Below are positions 55,972-64,000 of a stretch of 64,000 bases of DNA, in pieces. This DNA is from CALLCD01 sp039817885 (GTDB lineage Bacteria; Pseudomonadota; Alphaproteobacteria; Caulobacterales; Hyphomonadaceae). The notes below the pieces were generated by a model. The model searched no databases. It worked only from the letters and a program-made list of their open reading frames with translations, and was not told where the DNA came from. Each line of letters starts with the position of its first letter. Position 1 is the first letter of the stretch. The stretch is taken from NCBI GenBank assembly GCA_039817885.1, contig JBCBUY010000007.1, positions 1 to 64,000 on the forward strand. The letters run 5' to 3'. Made by a program: the position numbers and the translations under genes.

Positions 55972-56904
55972 GTGTTCCAATTGAGTGATCTGTTTATTTT
56001 TGGCGCGGCAGTCCTTGTTGCGGGCCTGGGCATGCCGGCAATCTTGTCGATCATTGGATCCGTTCGCCAATCGGAACGCCTTGTTGCCAGGTTAGAGAGT
56101 TATAATCGTAATAGAGAGACAGGGCGGCTGGAGCGCCAGACCCAAAAGCCCATGTCTGCGGTATTATCCGAGCTTGGTCGGCGGGCTATGCCGGGCAATG
56201 ACGAGCAGGTCTCGGCCATTCGGTTTAGATTGATGCGGGCCGGCTTTATTCGCCCGAACGCTGTGTCAATTTATTTTGCGATCCGCTTGCTGGCCGTGAT
56301 TATACCGCAAATATTTGTCCTACTATCTCTGGGGCATTTGTCCGAGTGGCATCAGTTCGGGCCCATTATTGGATGCGGCGGCTTAGCTCTCGCCGGTCTC
56401 ATGCTTCCTGAGAAGTATCTGGATATTTGCACATCAAAGCTCGAACAGGAGTATCGGGAAGGGTTCCCCGATATGTTGGATCTGTTGGTGGCTTGTGTCG
56501 AGGCGGGGGTCAGTATTGACGCTGCTGTAACGCGCGTGTCGGGCGAGCTGGTAAGCCGTTATCCCAATCTTGCGATGCACTTAAATATAATCGCGTTAGA
56601 GTTCCGTGCCGGGCGGAGCAGACATGATGCCTGGCAGAATTTTGCCCAAAGGCTCGGGCTTGATGAAGCGGAGTCCATGACAACCATGCTGCGGCAAGCC
56701 GAAGAGATGGGAACGAGTATTGGGGATACGCTGCGGATTTTCTCAAAAGAAATGCGTCAGAAGCGCATGCTGATCGCTGAAGAAAAGGCGCTTGGCTTGT
56801 CGGCGAAACTGACGGTTCCGTTGATCGTCTTTGTGTTTCCCGTTGTCATTGGGGTTCTGCTGCTGCCTGCCATTATGAAAATAATGGACACTCTGGCGAC
56901 TTAG
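55972..56904 (+). CDS. tadC: Tad secretion membrane protein TadC
   Basis: TadC is the second T2SSF membrane protein of the Tad platform. The 310-residue protein, starting with GTG at 55972, has an N-terminal segment, FPDMLDLLVACVEAGVSIDA and LRQAEEMGTSIGDTLRIFS in the cytoplasmic core and hydrophobic C-terminal segments (LIVFVFPVVIGVLLLPAI). No TadD, pilin or minor-pilin gene follows; the next gene is convergent phoH. Confidence 0.92.
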   Translation: MFQLSDLFIFGAAVLVAGLGMPAILSIIGSVRQSERLVARLESYNRNRETGRLERQTQKPMSAVLSELGRRAMPGNDEQVSAIRFRLMRAGFIRPNAVSIYFAIRLLAVIIPQIFVLLSLGHLSEWHQFGPIIGCGGLALAGLMLPEKYLDICTSKLEQEYREGFPDMLDLLVACVEAGVSIDAAVTRVSGELVSRYPNLAMHLNIIALEFRAGRSRHDAWQNFAQRLGLDEAESMTTMLRQAEEMGTSIGDTLRIFSKEMRQKRMLIAEEKALGLSAKLTVPLIVFVFPVVIGVLLLPAIMKIMDTLAT

Positions 56905-56914
56905 TCTGAATATA

Positions 56915-56944
56915 ATAATTGCCGAGAACAATCACGGCAATTAT
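56915..56944. terminator. hairpin between convergent tadC and phoH
   Basis: A perfect 10-bp inverted repeat (ATAATTGCCG / CGGCAATTAT) with a 10-base loop sits 11 bases after the tadC stop and 17 bases from the phoH stop. AT-rich arms flank it, but there is no clear T-run on either strand. A bidirectional terminator is the likely role. Confidence 0.5.
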
Positions 56945-56960
56945 CATTTCATAGTATTGT

Positions 56961-57752
56961 CTAGAGAACGCCAAGCATTTCGGCGACGAGCGGATGACGC
57001 ACGACATCTTCGCCTTGCAGACGCACGACTGCGACATTGTCCATTTGTTCTATTTTCTCGGCGATGGTCGCGAGCCCTGAGAGTTCTGGCAGAAGGTCTG
57101 ATTGTGCCGGGTCACCGGTGATCACCATGGTCGAGTGCCATCCGAGGCGGGTGAGTAACATTTTGAGCTGCGCATAGGTGCAGTTCTGGGCTTCGTCGAT
57201 CACAACATAGGCGTTGTTGAGGGTTCGTCCGCGCATGAAGCCAATCGGAGCGATCTCGATAAGGCCTTCTGCGATCATGTCTTTGAGTTGTTTTGGGGAC
57301 AGGCGATCTGAAAGCGCGTCATAAAGTGGTCTTAGGAAAGGCGCGAGTTTGTCTTCCATGCCGCCCGGCAGAAATCCAATTTGTTCTCCTGCGTCGACTG
57401 CTGGCCTCGCCAGTACGATGCGGGCCACCCGTCCAGCTTGTAAGGCTTCTACGGCCGCGCAGATGGCGAGATAGGTTTTACCAGTGCCGGCCGGGCCCAA
57501 GGCGGCGACAAGTGGTTGAGCGGCCAGGGCATCCATGAGTTTTGCTTGGTTTTCTGATCTTGGCTTCACCGTTTTGACGTAACGCTGTTCGCGCTTCGGG
57601 GCGTGTTGTTGCGGTTTGTCCCTGTCATCGGGGTGCCAGCCACCGTCGAGCGGATAGACATTTTTTCCCATGGCGCGGGCTTCGTCCTCGAAATAGGCCG
57701 AAGTATCGAACTGTGCATTCTTCATACGACGCGCAGCTGAGCGTTTACCCAT
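56961..57752 (-). CDS. PhoH-like ATPase
   Basis: The 263-residue protein is a PhoH-family P-loop ATPase: Walker A GPAGTGKT (86-93), VLARPAVDAGEQIGFLPG and VVIDEAQN (Walker B), TGDPAQSDL. PhoH proteins are thought to act on RNA, possibly as helicases; the exact function is unknown. It is the form without KH or PIN domains. Its upstream region carries an intrinsic terminator and short leader frames. Confidence 0.88.
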   Translation of the reverse strand: MGKRSAARRMKNAQFDTSAYFEDEARAMGKNVYPLDGGWHPDDRDKPQQHAPKREQRYVKTVKPRSENQAKLMDALAAQPLVAALGPAGTGKTYLAICAAVEALQAGRVARIVLARPAVDAGEQIGFLPGGMEDKLAPFLRPLYDALSDRLSPKQLKDMIAEGLIEIAPIGFMRGRTLNNAYVVIDEAQNCTYAQLKMLLTRLGWHSTMVITGDPAQSDLLPELSGLATIAEKIEQMDNVAVVRLQGEDVVRHPLVAEMLGVL

Positions 57753-57776
57753 AGGAATCTCCTTGATTTTGGGCAG

Positions 57777-57808
57777 AAAAAAACCGCGAAGCGGAGAGCG
57801 TCGCGGTT
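57777..57808 (-). terminator. intrinsic terminator in the phoH leader (possible attenuator)
   Basis: On the minus strand, AACCGCGA and TCGCGGTT (57808-57801 and 57789-57782) form an 8-bp stem with an 11-base loop followed by a run of seven T (57783-57777). It lies only 24 bases upstream of the phoH start, pointing into the gene. No annotated gene ends here, so it would stop either an upstream leader or a small RNA. Confidence 0.7.
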
Positions 57809-57896
57809 ACGGATAAGTGGTTGGGGGTGGCGCGGCGTGGCAGCGCGGTGGGCCCAGGCGGCCCAAATCGGTTGTGGCGTCGAGCGCCCATACCAT
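57807..57896 (-). other. candidate short leader frame before phoH
   Basis: A 29-codon frame (MVWALDATTDLGRLGPPR... ending PPPTTYP) runs from 57896 to a TAA at 57807-57809 that overlaps the first arm of the terminator hairpin. GGAGGG touches its ATG too closely. A second ATG at 57891 has better spacing from GGAGGG and opens a 48-codon frame in another phase that ends on the phoH ATG (stop at 57745-57747). Which, if either, is translated is unknown. Confidence 0.25.
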
Positions 57897-57980
57897 CCCT
57901 CCGAATCTGTTGCTGATTAGAGCTTAACAGAGTTAATGAAAAATGAAGCACCGTTCCGCGTAAGCAATGAAAGGTTGGTG

Positions 57981-58514
57981 ATGGCTCTCTTTACACTTGA
58001 TGAAATGAATCCGGTGGTCCCGGAATCGGGAAATTATTGGGTGGCTGAAAATGCCACCGTCCTCGGCAATGTGGAGCTGAAAGAGAATGCCAGCGTTTGG
58101 TTCAATTCAGTTTTACGGGGGGACAATGATCCAATAAGTGTGGGTGAGAATTCGAACGTCCAAGATGGATCTGTTCTGCACACAGATGTTGGATGTCCGC
58201 TGACTATCGGGAAGGATGTGACTGTCGGACATATGGTTATGCTTCATGGGTGCACGATTGGGGACGAAACGCTTATCGGCATTGGCTCGACGATCTTGAA
58301 CCGCGCGCAAATTGGCAAAAATTGCATCATTGGCGCGCATACGCTGATCCCCGAAGGCAAGGTCATTCCCGATGGGTCGCTTGTGATGGGCGCGCCTGGA
58401 AAAATTGTAAAAGAGGTTTCTGCGCAGCAGATCATGATGATCAAAGCGTCGGCTCAGGTTTATGTCGATAATTGGCAGCGCTTCAAACCTGGTTTGAAAT
58501 TGATCGAGGGGTGA
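57981..58514 (+). CDS. gamma-carbonic anhydrase-like left-handed beta-helix protein (YrdA/PaaY type)
   Basis: ATG 57981 follows AAGG and gives 177 residues. Hexapeptide repeats form a left-handed beta helix (VAENATVLGNVELKENASVW, VTVGHMVMLHGCTIGDE, VIPDGSLVMGAPGKIVKE). His ligands for zinc appear in LHTDVG and VGHMVMLHG. Relatives bind zinc or iron but often lack proven carbonic anhydrase activity. Divergent from phoH across 228 bases holding the terminator. Confidence 0.88.
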   Translation: MALFTLDEMNPVVPESGNYWVAENATVLGNVELKENASVWFNSVLRGDNDPISVGENSNVQDGSVLHTDVGCPLTIGKDVTVGHMVMLHGCTIGDETLIGIGSTILNRAQIGKNCIIGAHTLIPEGKVIPDGSLVMGAPGKIVKEVSAQQIMMIKASAQVYVDNWQRFKPGLKLIEG

Positions 58515-58603
58515 GTTCGCTGCGCTCGATAATGTGATTTGGGCCGCCTGCAGGCCGTGCTAGGCGAGCCTCGTTGGTTCTTTGCTCTAAGGAAGGGTTC
58601 GTC

Positions 58604-59605
58604 ATGGACGGTTTGATGCATCGTAGGGGATTTCTGGCCACCACAGCCGCGGCGACCGCAATGGCCTTTCAGGTTGACCCTGAGGCCGACGCACAAGCGC
58701 CTTTTGGGCCGATTATCGATGAGACAAATTTTGCCCGGCTTGAAAGGGTTGGTGAGAATATCTGGGCGGCTGTTTCCACGCCGATGAATCCCGATGGCTC
58801 TTTCAATTCAGAAACGGTTTGCAATGGGGGTTTGGTGGCTGGCACAGATCGTGTCGTCGCGATTGATGGTTTTCTTCAGCCGGCCGGGGCTGTCTGGCTT
58901 GCAAATGCCGCTGAAGAGCTCCTGGGACGTCCGGTGACTGATGTCATTGTCACCCATTTCCATGCCGATCATTCTGGGGGGCTGGCCGGCTATCAACGCG
59001 GTGCCGAGGGGCCGGAAATTATCGCGACCGAGCGGACACGGCAGCTGATCTATGAGCGGTATGCCGGCCCGGTTCGACCTGTCGAAGGTACGCCGTTTTC
59101 TGCCCCCGCTTTGCGCCCCGTTTTGCCAACGCGCATTCTCACCGACGAGACCAAAACAGTGCAGATGGATCTTGGTGGTCGCACGCTGACGCTGGATCCG
59201 AAGAAGGGCCATACTCCATCGGACCTCGCCGTGCATGTTGATGATGGTGGCCTTATCTTTGCCGGTGATTTGATCTGGGCCGGGTTCTTCCACAATTATG
59301 TTGATGCCATTCCATCTTATTTGACACGATCGGCGAAAGATCTCCTGGCCGATCCCAATAAGACGATCGTGACCGGCCACGGCTATGTCGCCAAGGCAGC
59401 TGCTTTTAGCAATTATGTCGACCTGCTTGAGCTGGTTGAGGAGAAGGCCCGCGCCTCTCATACAGCCGGCAAAACTCCAGAAGAAGGGGCCGCTGACTTT
59501 GTCGTTCCAGAGAGTCTTGGCGAGTGGATATTGTTCAATCCTCGCTATTATGAAACGGCCTTTGAGGCTTGGCGGCGGGAACTTGATGGGGAAGCTGTCT
59601 TCTAG
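58604..59605 (+). CDS. metallo-beta-lactamase-fold hydrolase with Tat signal
   Basis: ATG 58604 follows AAGGAAGGG and gives 333 residues. A Tat-type signal (MHRRGFLATTAAATAMAF) leads into a metallo-beta-lactamase fold with HFHADH (118-123), GHTPSDLAV and FAGDLIW, and a further His in VTGHGY. The substrate is not predictable; quinoprotein-relative-like hydrolases share this layout. Its end overlaps the convergent symporter gene by 4 bases. The 89-base gap upstream shows no promoter I could assign. Confidence 0.85.
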   Translation: MDGLMHRRGFLATTAAATAMAFQVDPEADAQAPFGPIIDETNFARLERVGENIWAAVSTPMNPDGSFNSETVCNGGLVAGTDRVVAIDGFLQPAGAVWLANAAEELLGRPVTDVIVTHFHADHSGGLAGYQRGAEGPEIIATERTRQLIYERYAGPVRPVEGTPFSAPALRPVLPTRILTDETKTVQMDLGGRTLTLDPKKGHTPSDLAVHVDDGGLIFAGDLIWAGFFHNYVDAIPSYLTRSAKDLLADPNKTIVTGHGYVAKAAAFSNYVDLLELVEEKARASHTAGKTPEEGAADFVVPESLGEWILFNPRYYETAFEAWRRELDGEAVF

Positions 59606-60981
59606 GTCACAGCTTCCGCCCGTGCATTTTCGACAGGATTGGTCTTCGTCTTCTCGGCTAACTCATCCAGAATACGCCGGTGAAGCGCACCTGTGATCGG
59701 ATAGAACACGATCACCGCCGCGGCGAGCAATGCGACGATTGCCGGGTATAAAAATGCGGCTGTGCGAAGCCCTTCCAGCGAGGTGGCGGTCTGTACCTCA
59801 TCTGGCACGTATCCGATCAGGCTGAGGTGGAACCCCAACAGGCCAACGCCTATGGCCACGCCGGTTTTTTGTCCGAATGTGCACAGGCTGAAGGCGAGGC
59901 CATCGTCTCGCACGCCGCTGCGCCATTCGCCAAACTCCACGGTGTCGGGCACTGTTGACCAAAACATAACGGCAATAGATCCGATGCCGATACCGTTCAG
60001 GAAAAATAGCGGCAAGATCTGTTCGGCTGTCTCTGGCGTAAACAAATAGAGATAGAACTGGATTGCGGCGACGCCCAAGACGCCGGTCAGCCAGGCCGTT
60101 CTCTTTGAGGTTCGCGCGGCGAGCCAGACCCAGAAGGGTATGGATATTGCCGCTGTCAGCGTTTGTGCGCCCAGCAATGTTCCTGTTTGCGCTTCGGCAT
60201 CAAGATTATACTTGATGAAGTAGACGATGGTCTTGTTGCCAATGGACATGGCCATCGATGTCAGAAGTATTCCGGCAAACACGATCCACAGAGCGGTATT
60301 TGATAGAATGCAGCGCAGCGAGTCCGACAGGGCAGGGCGTTGCAGCCCGACATATGTTTCCTGGCGTTCTTCGGTGGTCAGGAACACGATGACCAAAAGT
60401 ATGGTGGCAATGCCAGCAAACAGTAGTGCGACAAGTGCCCAGCCGAGTCTTAAATCATCGCCGCCGAACGTCACGGCGAGACTCGGCATCATCACTGTGG
60501 CAAAGAGCGCGCCGACAATTGCGCCGAGCATTCTTGCCCCAGACAACTTTGTCCGTTCCTCCGAGTTCGGGGTGAGCGCTGATGTCAAAGAACTGTAGGG
60601 TATGCTGACGACCGTGAACATGGTTCGGAAGACGACATGCGCCGCCGCGCTCGCCATCACGATGTGAGACGGAAACAGGATCGGGGCTGCAAACATCAAC
60701 ACAAAACTCGCGCCCATAAAGGGGGCCCCAAAGAGGATATAGGGCCTGAACTTTCCCCATTTTGTTCTTGTTCGTGTGGCGATCATCCCCATGATGGGGT
60801 CGGTCACCGCGTCCCAGAGTATGGATAGGCTGAAGATGAGTCCGGCGGTCGTTGGAGCGATGCCAAGGACATCTGTATAATAAATCAGGAGATAGACGCT
60901 GAGGCCGGTCCAGAACAGATTGAAGCCGAAATCTCCGACGCCGTAGCCTGCCATGGTTCGAACGGAGAGCCGGTCATGCAT
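59602..60981 (-). CDS. GPH-family sugar:cation symporter (MelB-like MFS)
   Basis: The 459-residue protein has 12 predicted membrane segments and the GPH motifs YGVGDFGFNLFWTGLSVYLL, split as GYGVGDFGFNLFW, then DAVTDPIMGMIATRT and WGKFRPYILFG. MelB-like carriers import sugars with Na+ or H+. Beta-galactosidase and galK in the window make a galactoside substrate plausible but unproven. The gene is single and convergent with the metallo-hydrolase. Confidence 0.88.
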   Translation of the reverse strand: MHDRLSVRTMAGYGVGDFGFNLFWTGLSVYLLIYYTDVLGIAPTTAGLIFSLSILWDAVTDPIMGMIATRTRTKWGKFRPYILFGAPFMGASFVLMFAAPILFPSHIVMASAAAHVVFRTMFTVVSIPYSSLTSALTPNSEERTKLSGARMLGAIVGALFATVMMPSLAVTFGGDDLRLGWALVALLFAGIATILLVIVFLTTEERQETYVGLQRPALSDSLRCILSNTALWIVFAGILLTSMAMSIGNKTIVYFIKYNLDAEAQTGTLLGAQTLTAAISIPFWVWLAARTSKRTAWLTGVLGVAAIQFYLYLFTPETAEQILPLFFLNGIGIGSIAVMFWSTVPDTVEFGEWRSGVRDDGLAFSLCTFGQKTGVAIGVGLLGFHLSLIGYVPDEVQTATSLEGLRTAAFLYPAIVALLAAAVIVFYPITGALHRRILDELAEKTKTNPVENARAEAVT

Positions 60982-61091
60982 TCTGGGTCGCTTTCAAGAG
61001 GTTGTCCTGTCATTTCAGTCCAGGGGAATGCTAGTCAGATGTCGGAGCTTTCGGCAAGCCGCAAGTGCGCGAAGAGCATCGCCGGGCCTGC

Positions 61092-62603
61092 TCAAACGGC
61101 CTCAACGTCATCTGAGAGGCTTTGCAGATATGCCTCTGCTGTTTCCAGGTGACGGGTTCGTTTTTCAGCACCCATCTTTCGGACCATCGACACCATCATC
61201 GCCCAGCGAGGATTCTTCTCAAGCGCATCGGCATGTCGCCAAATCCATCGCCAGTAAAGTCCATCCCAGATATCGCACCAATCGCCTTTTGGATGATTGC
61301 TCATTTTCTTCACATAGGCCGAACCGGAGAAGTAGGGTTTTGTCGTTATAAGACCGCCGTCAGCATTCTGGCTCATGGCGTAGGTGTTCGGCACCATGAC
61401 CCAGTCATAGGCGTCGACGAACATTTCCATGAACCAGCGATAGATCTCGTCCGGGTCAAATTCGCACAGGAACATGAACCCGCCGAGCACCATTAATCGC
61501 TCAATATGATGGCAGTAACCGGTTTTGAGTATACGTTTGATCGTGTCATCGATCGGTCCGATCTGCGTGTTACCTGCCCAGAAACTTCTCGGGATTTTGC
61601 GATGGTGGTCCCAATGGTTCGTGGTGCGCATTCGAACCCCCAGATCCTCATAGGTCGCCCGCATGAACTCGCGCCATCCGATGATTTGCCGAAGGAAACC
61701 CTCCGCCGAATTCAGCGGTACATCGTGTTGTTTCATATGGGCCAAAACGGCATCTACAACCTGCTGGGGGGTCAGTAGCCCGATATTCAGCATTGGGGTA
61801 ATGGCGCTATGCCACAAAAGCGTTTCACCCTCGACGATGGCGTCCTCATAGGGGCCAAAGCAATCAAACCGCTGGCACAAAAACTGATCTAGCCAGTTTG
61901 CCGCTCCGTCATGGCTCGTTGGCCAATAGAGGTTATCGAGGTCACCATAATGGTCTGCAAACTGTTCATTGATCGAGGTTCGCGCCGCCTCATCAATGTC
62001 ATCCGGATCAAGTGATTTCAGGGCCGGAATGTCGCCCAGCAGTGCCTTTGGCACCTTCTTGCGATTGGCTTCGTCAAAGCTCCATTTTCCTCCGGTTGGG
62101 CTGTCATCGTCCATAAGGATGTCGAACCGGCGTCTTTGAAATTTGTAAAACTCGGCCATAAACCAGCGCTTTTGGCGCGCGCGCCAGGTTTCGTTTTCAA
62201 TGCGGCTGTTGAGGAACATGGGGCTCGGGATCAGTTCCAGTGTCGTCCCCGCTCGAGCTGTTTGGGCTTTTAAGCGTTTTCCCAGACTAAAATCGACAGG
62301 ATCGCAGGCAATGACGCTTTTGACACCGTCTTGTGCCAACCGGCCTACGAGATTGGCAAGCGTCGTTTCGCCGGCTTCGTATCCAACGATTTCAACGTTC
62401 CAGCCATCATTGCTCAAGCCGTGATAGTAGCGCGCCATCGAGGCACGATGCAGCCACAATTTCTGTTTGTGAAACCGCATCGGATACTGGGCATCACCAA
62501 AAAACAGGGGATCTTCAACAAGCACAATACGCCGCGGATGCTTCGCCAGACCAGGGTGTGCCGCAAACAATTGATGGGGAAAGATGAGAAGTGCCGTTGT
62601 CAT
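61092..62603 (-). CDS. cryptochrome/photolyase-related protein, FeS-BCP relatives without the cluster Cys set
   Basis: ATG 62603 gives 503 residues (MTTALLIFPHQLF). The layout matches the FeS-BCP/(6-4) photolyase-related family: N-terminal alpha/beta domain, then FLRQIIGWREFMR, GYCHHIERLMVLGGFM, NTYAMSQNADGGLITTKPY. The CxxC and upstream Cys that hold the [4Fe-4S] cluster in PhrB/CryB are absent (SNHPKGDWC here); only one comparable Cys remains. A flavin photoreceptor or DNA-repair role is likely. It stands alone; the 110-base gap to the symporter gene shows nothing. Confidence 0.85.
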   Translation of the reverse strand: MTTALLIFPHQLFAAHPGLAKHPRRIVLVEDPLFFGDAQYPMRFHKQKLWLHRASMARYYHGLSNDGWNVEIVGYEAGETTLANLVGRLAQDGVKSVIACDPVDFSLGKRLKAQTARAGTTLELIPSPMFLNSRIENETWRARQKRWFMAEFYKFQRRRFDILMDDDSPTGGKWSFDEANRKKVPKALLGDIPALKSLDPDDIDEAARTSINEQFADHYGDLDNLYWPTSHDGAANWLDQFLCQRFDCFGPYEDAIVEGETLLWHSAITPMLNIGLLTPQQVVDAVLAHMKQHDVPLNSAEGFLRQIIGWREFMRATYEDLGVRMRTTNHWDHHRKIPRSFWAGNTQIGPIDDTIKRILKTGYCHHIERLMVLGGFMFLCEFDPDEIYRWFMEMFVDAYDWVMVPNTYAMSQNADGGLITTKPYFSGSAYVKKMSNHPKGDWCDIWDGLYWRWIWRHADALEKNPRWAMMVSMVRKMGAEKRTRHLETAEAYLQSLSDDVEAV

Positions 62604-62745
62604 TGGTGGCCAAGCTAGTTCGGCGTTTGTTACCGACAAGACTGTCCTTCGACTGTCAGAACGACGGCCATATCTCTTGCACCAAAGCATCGGCGCGCCT
62701 ATACAGCGCCACGCCAATCTTCGATTTGCGGTCGATCAATCAATT

Positions 62746-62822
62746 GGTTGGGTAGCTCAGCTGGTTAGAGCGCAGGACTCATAATCCTGAGGTCGAGAGT
62801 TCAAGTCTCTCTCCAACCACCA
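62746..62822 (+). tRNA. tRNA-Met (CAT anticodon), elongator type or Ile2
   Basis: A complete cloverleaf: acceptor GGTTGGG with TCCAACC, D-loop AGCTCAGCTGGTTAGAGC, anticodon stem CAGGA/TCCTG with loop CTCATAA (CAT at 62780-62782), T-stem GAGAG/CTCTC with loop TTCAAGT, and encoded CCA (62820-62822). A CAT anticodon could also be tRNA-Ile2, whose C34 is modified to lysidine. Confidence 0.93.
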
Positions 62823-62909
62823 GATTTCACAAGACATCCTCACAATGTGTTTTGGGGCGGTCCGGTGGTTCCAATTCGAATGATCATCCTCTAGACACAC
62901 TCTCGCACT

Positions 62910-62986
62910 GGCCCCGTAGCTCAACTGGATAGAGCACCGGACTTCTAATCCGACGGTTGCAGGTTCGAGTCCTGCCGGGGTCGCCA
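62910..62986 (+). tRNA. tRNA-Arg (TCT)
   Basis: A complete cloverleaf: acceptor GGCCCCG with CGGGGTC, D-loop AGCTCAACTGGATAGAGC, anticodon stem CCGGA/TCCGA-type with loop CTTCTAA (TCT at 62944-62946), T-stem GCAGG/CCTGC with loop TTCGAGT, and encoded CCA (62984-62986). It lies 87 bases after the tRNA with a CAT anticodon; no integrase or att duplication was seen at either. Confidence 0.95.
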
Positions 62987-63018
62987 GTGTCCTCTCCGAC
63001 ATCGACTGTGAGAATATG

Positions 63019-63027
63019 TGATATAAT
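63019..63027 (+). promoter_or_regulatory. extended -10 promoter for the LysR gene
   Basis: TGATATAAT is a perfect extended -10 (TGN plus TATAAT) 47 bases upstream of the LysR start. No clear -35 is present, which extended -10 promoters do not need. Confidence 0.45.
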
Positions 63028-63074
63028 CAGCCCATACTCCAAGCGACTGTCGTGAAAAATAGGACAATGGTGAT

Positions 63075-63983
63075 ATGGACAAATTCAACGGCTTGAGAGC
63101 GTTCAAAAGTGTGGTCGAGGAGGGAAGTTTTGCCGCAGCAGCCCGCGCGATGGGGCTGTCGCGGTCACAAACCAACAAGCTTGTCATTGCGCTGGAAGAG
63201 GCTCTTGGCGTCCAGCTGTTCAGCCGATCGACGCGTCATGTCGCGCCGACCAGCGAGGGGCTTGCCTTTTATGACCGCGCCCGTCGCATTCTGGACGATT
63301 TGGAGGATGCCGAGCGGGCCCTGTCGGAGACGAAGAGCGCGGCTGTTGGACGGCTTCGCATCAGCACGCCCTTGTCTCTTGGTCGACTGAATTTCTCTGC
63401 AATTGTCGTTGGGTTCATGGCGGATCACCCGGATCTGGAGGTTGACCTGGTGCAGGAGACGCGCCTGATCGATCCCATCGCCGAGGGCTTTGATTGTGTC
63501 ATACGCATTGCGACCCCTGATGAAGAAACACATCTTGTCGACCATAGGATTGCGCCGGTGGAATATGTGACCTGTGCGTCCAGATCATATCTTGAGGCAA
63601 GGAGCGTTCCATCTCACCCGCAGGACCTTAAGGATCATGCGCTGTTGCACTATCCTGGCTCGAACAATTCCCGGTCTTGGCAATATTCAGGTGCCGATGG
63701 TCCCATTACGCTGGCGGTGAAGCCGATCATGATCGCAAACAATCTGGAGGCAATCCGTGAAGCGGCCTGCGGTGGCATTGGCATCGCGACCTTGCCGCGA
63801 TATGCCATACAGGCTGAACTTAACAGCGGCGATATGGTCTGCATTCTGCCTGCTTTTGGGTTGCCGGGGTTTATGTTGCAGCTGATCTATCCGCCATCAC
63901 GGCATCTGTCTGCCAAGGTGCAGCTGTTCACGGACTATCTAACCAACCATTTTTCAGATGGCATCGCTGTCGGTGCCAGTTAG
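63075..63983 (+). CDS. LysR-family transcriptional regulator
   Basis: The 302-residue protein has the N-terminal LysR winged helix-turn-helix (MDKFNGLRAFKSVVEEGSFA, AAARAMGLSRSQTNKLVIAL) and a substrate-binding domain of the CrgA/AaeR-like group (RLRISTPLSLGRL, GFDCVIRIATPD, GGIGIATLPRYAI). ATG 63075 lies after the tRNA genes. Its target is probably beyond the window; nothing follows it before the right edge. Confidence 0.9.
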   Translation: MDKFNGLRAFKSVVEEGSFAAAARAMGLSRSQTNKLVIALEEALGVQLFSRSTRHVAPTSEGLAFYDRARRILDDLEDAERALSETKSAAVGRLRISTPLSLGRLNFSAIVVGFMADHPDLEVDLVQETRLIDPIAEGFDCVIRIATPDEETHLVDHRIAPVEYVTCASRSYLEARSVPSHPQDLKDHALLHYPGSNNSRSWQYSGADGPITLAVKPIMIANNLEAIREAACGGIGIATLPRYAIQAELNSGDMVCILPAFGLPGFMLQLIYPPSRHLSAKVQLFTDYLTNHFSDGIAVGAS

Positions 63984-64000
63984 CTACCCATTCCGGTATT

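Noticed and set aside
62746..62986. Possible integration site at the tRNA genes
   Set aside because: No integrase, no repeated tRNA 3' end and no change in gene content around the tRNAs.

Overview
This 64 kb window is chromosomal DNA from an alphaproteobacterium. The rpsF-rpsR-rplI, lptD-surA-pdxA-rsmA, fabD-fabG-acpP-fabF, dnaG-rpoD and Entner-Doudoroff clusters all have the arrangement and sequence character of that class. The Tad pilus genes, TonB receptor, GPH sugar symporter and beta-galactosidase suit a marine, Caulobacterales/Parvularculales/Hyphomonadaceae-like heterotroph; the family is inferred, not shown. Coding density is high, no integrase, transposase, phage gene or CRISPR array was seen, and no gene-free stretch reaches 300 bases.

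Layout. 1-5.1 kb: rpoD (cut by the left edge), dnaG and divergent carA. 5.1-11.2 kb: patatin/cNMP-binding protein, methylcrotonyl-CoA carboxylase beta subunit, an SDR, smpB and dapA. 11.3-20.6 kb: lytic transglycosylase, the outer-membrane biogenesis operon lptD-surA-pdxA-rsmA, then plsY-dprA. 20.6-25.2 kb: beta-galactosidase and the rpsF-rpsR-rplI operon with its terminator. 25.4-31.7 kb: a flavin amine oxidase whose segment order is circularly permuted, a DUF3833 lipoprotein, the fatty-acid synthesis cluster, a DUF1244 protein and mobA. 31.8-34.4 kb: a metal-uptake module (small CxxC secreted protein plus ZnuD-like TonB receptor with a Glu-rich loop). 34.6-41.5 kb: galactokinase behind a CRP-like site, then beta-oxidation genes (crotonase, two acyl-CoA dehydrogenases, thiolase) and a DedA protein. 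41.5-49.7 kb: eda-pyk-LacI regulator, then zwf-edd-glk-TetR, an Entner-Doudoroff block without pgl. 49.9-56.9 kb: a Tad pilus secretion locus (cpaBC, a shortened cpaD, cpaEF, tadBC) without pilin or prepilin peptidase. 57-64 kb: phoH with a possible attenuator, gamma-carbonic anhydrase, metallo-beta-lactamase fold protein, GPH symporter, photolyase-related protein, two tRNA genes and a LysR regulator.

The sugar genes fit together: GPH symporter and beta-galactosidase for entry and cleavage, galK and glk for phosphorylation, and zwf-edd-eda-pyk for conversion to pyruvate, with LacI and CRP-like control sites. The most unusual items are the circularly permuted amine oxidase (25.4-26.7 kb), the LacI regulator without a standard start codon (43.6 kb), the half-length CpaD, the phoH leader with terminator, and a hairpin repeat found twice 30 kb apart.
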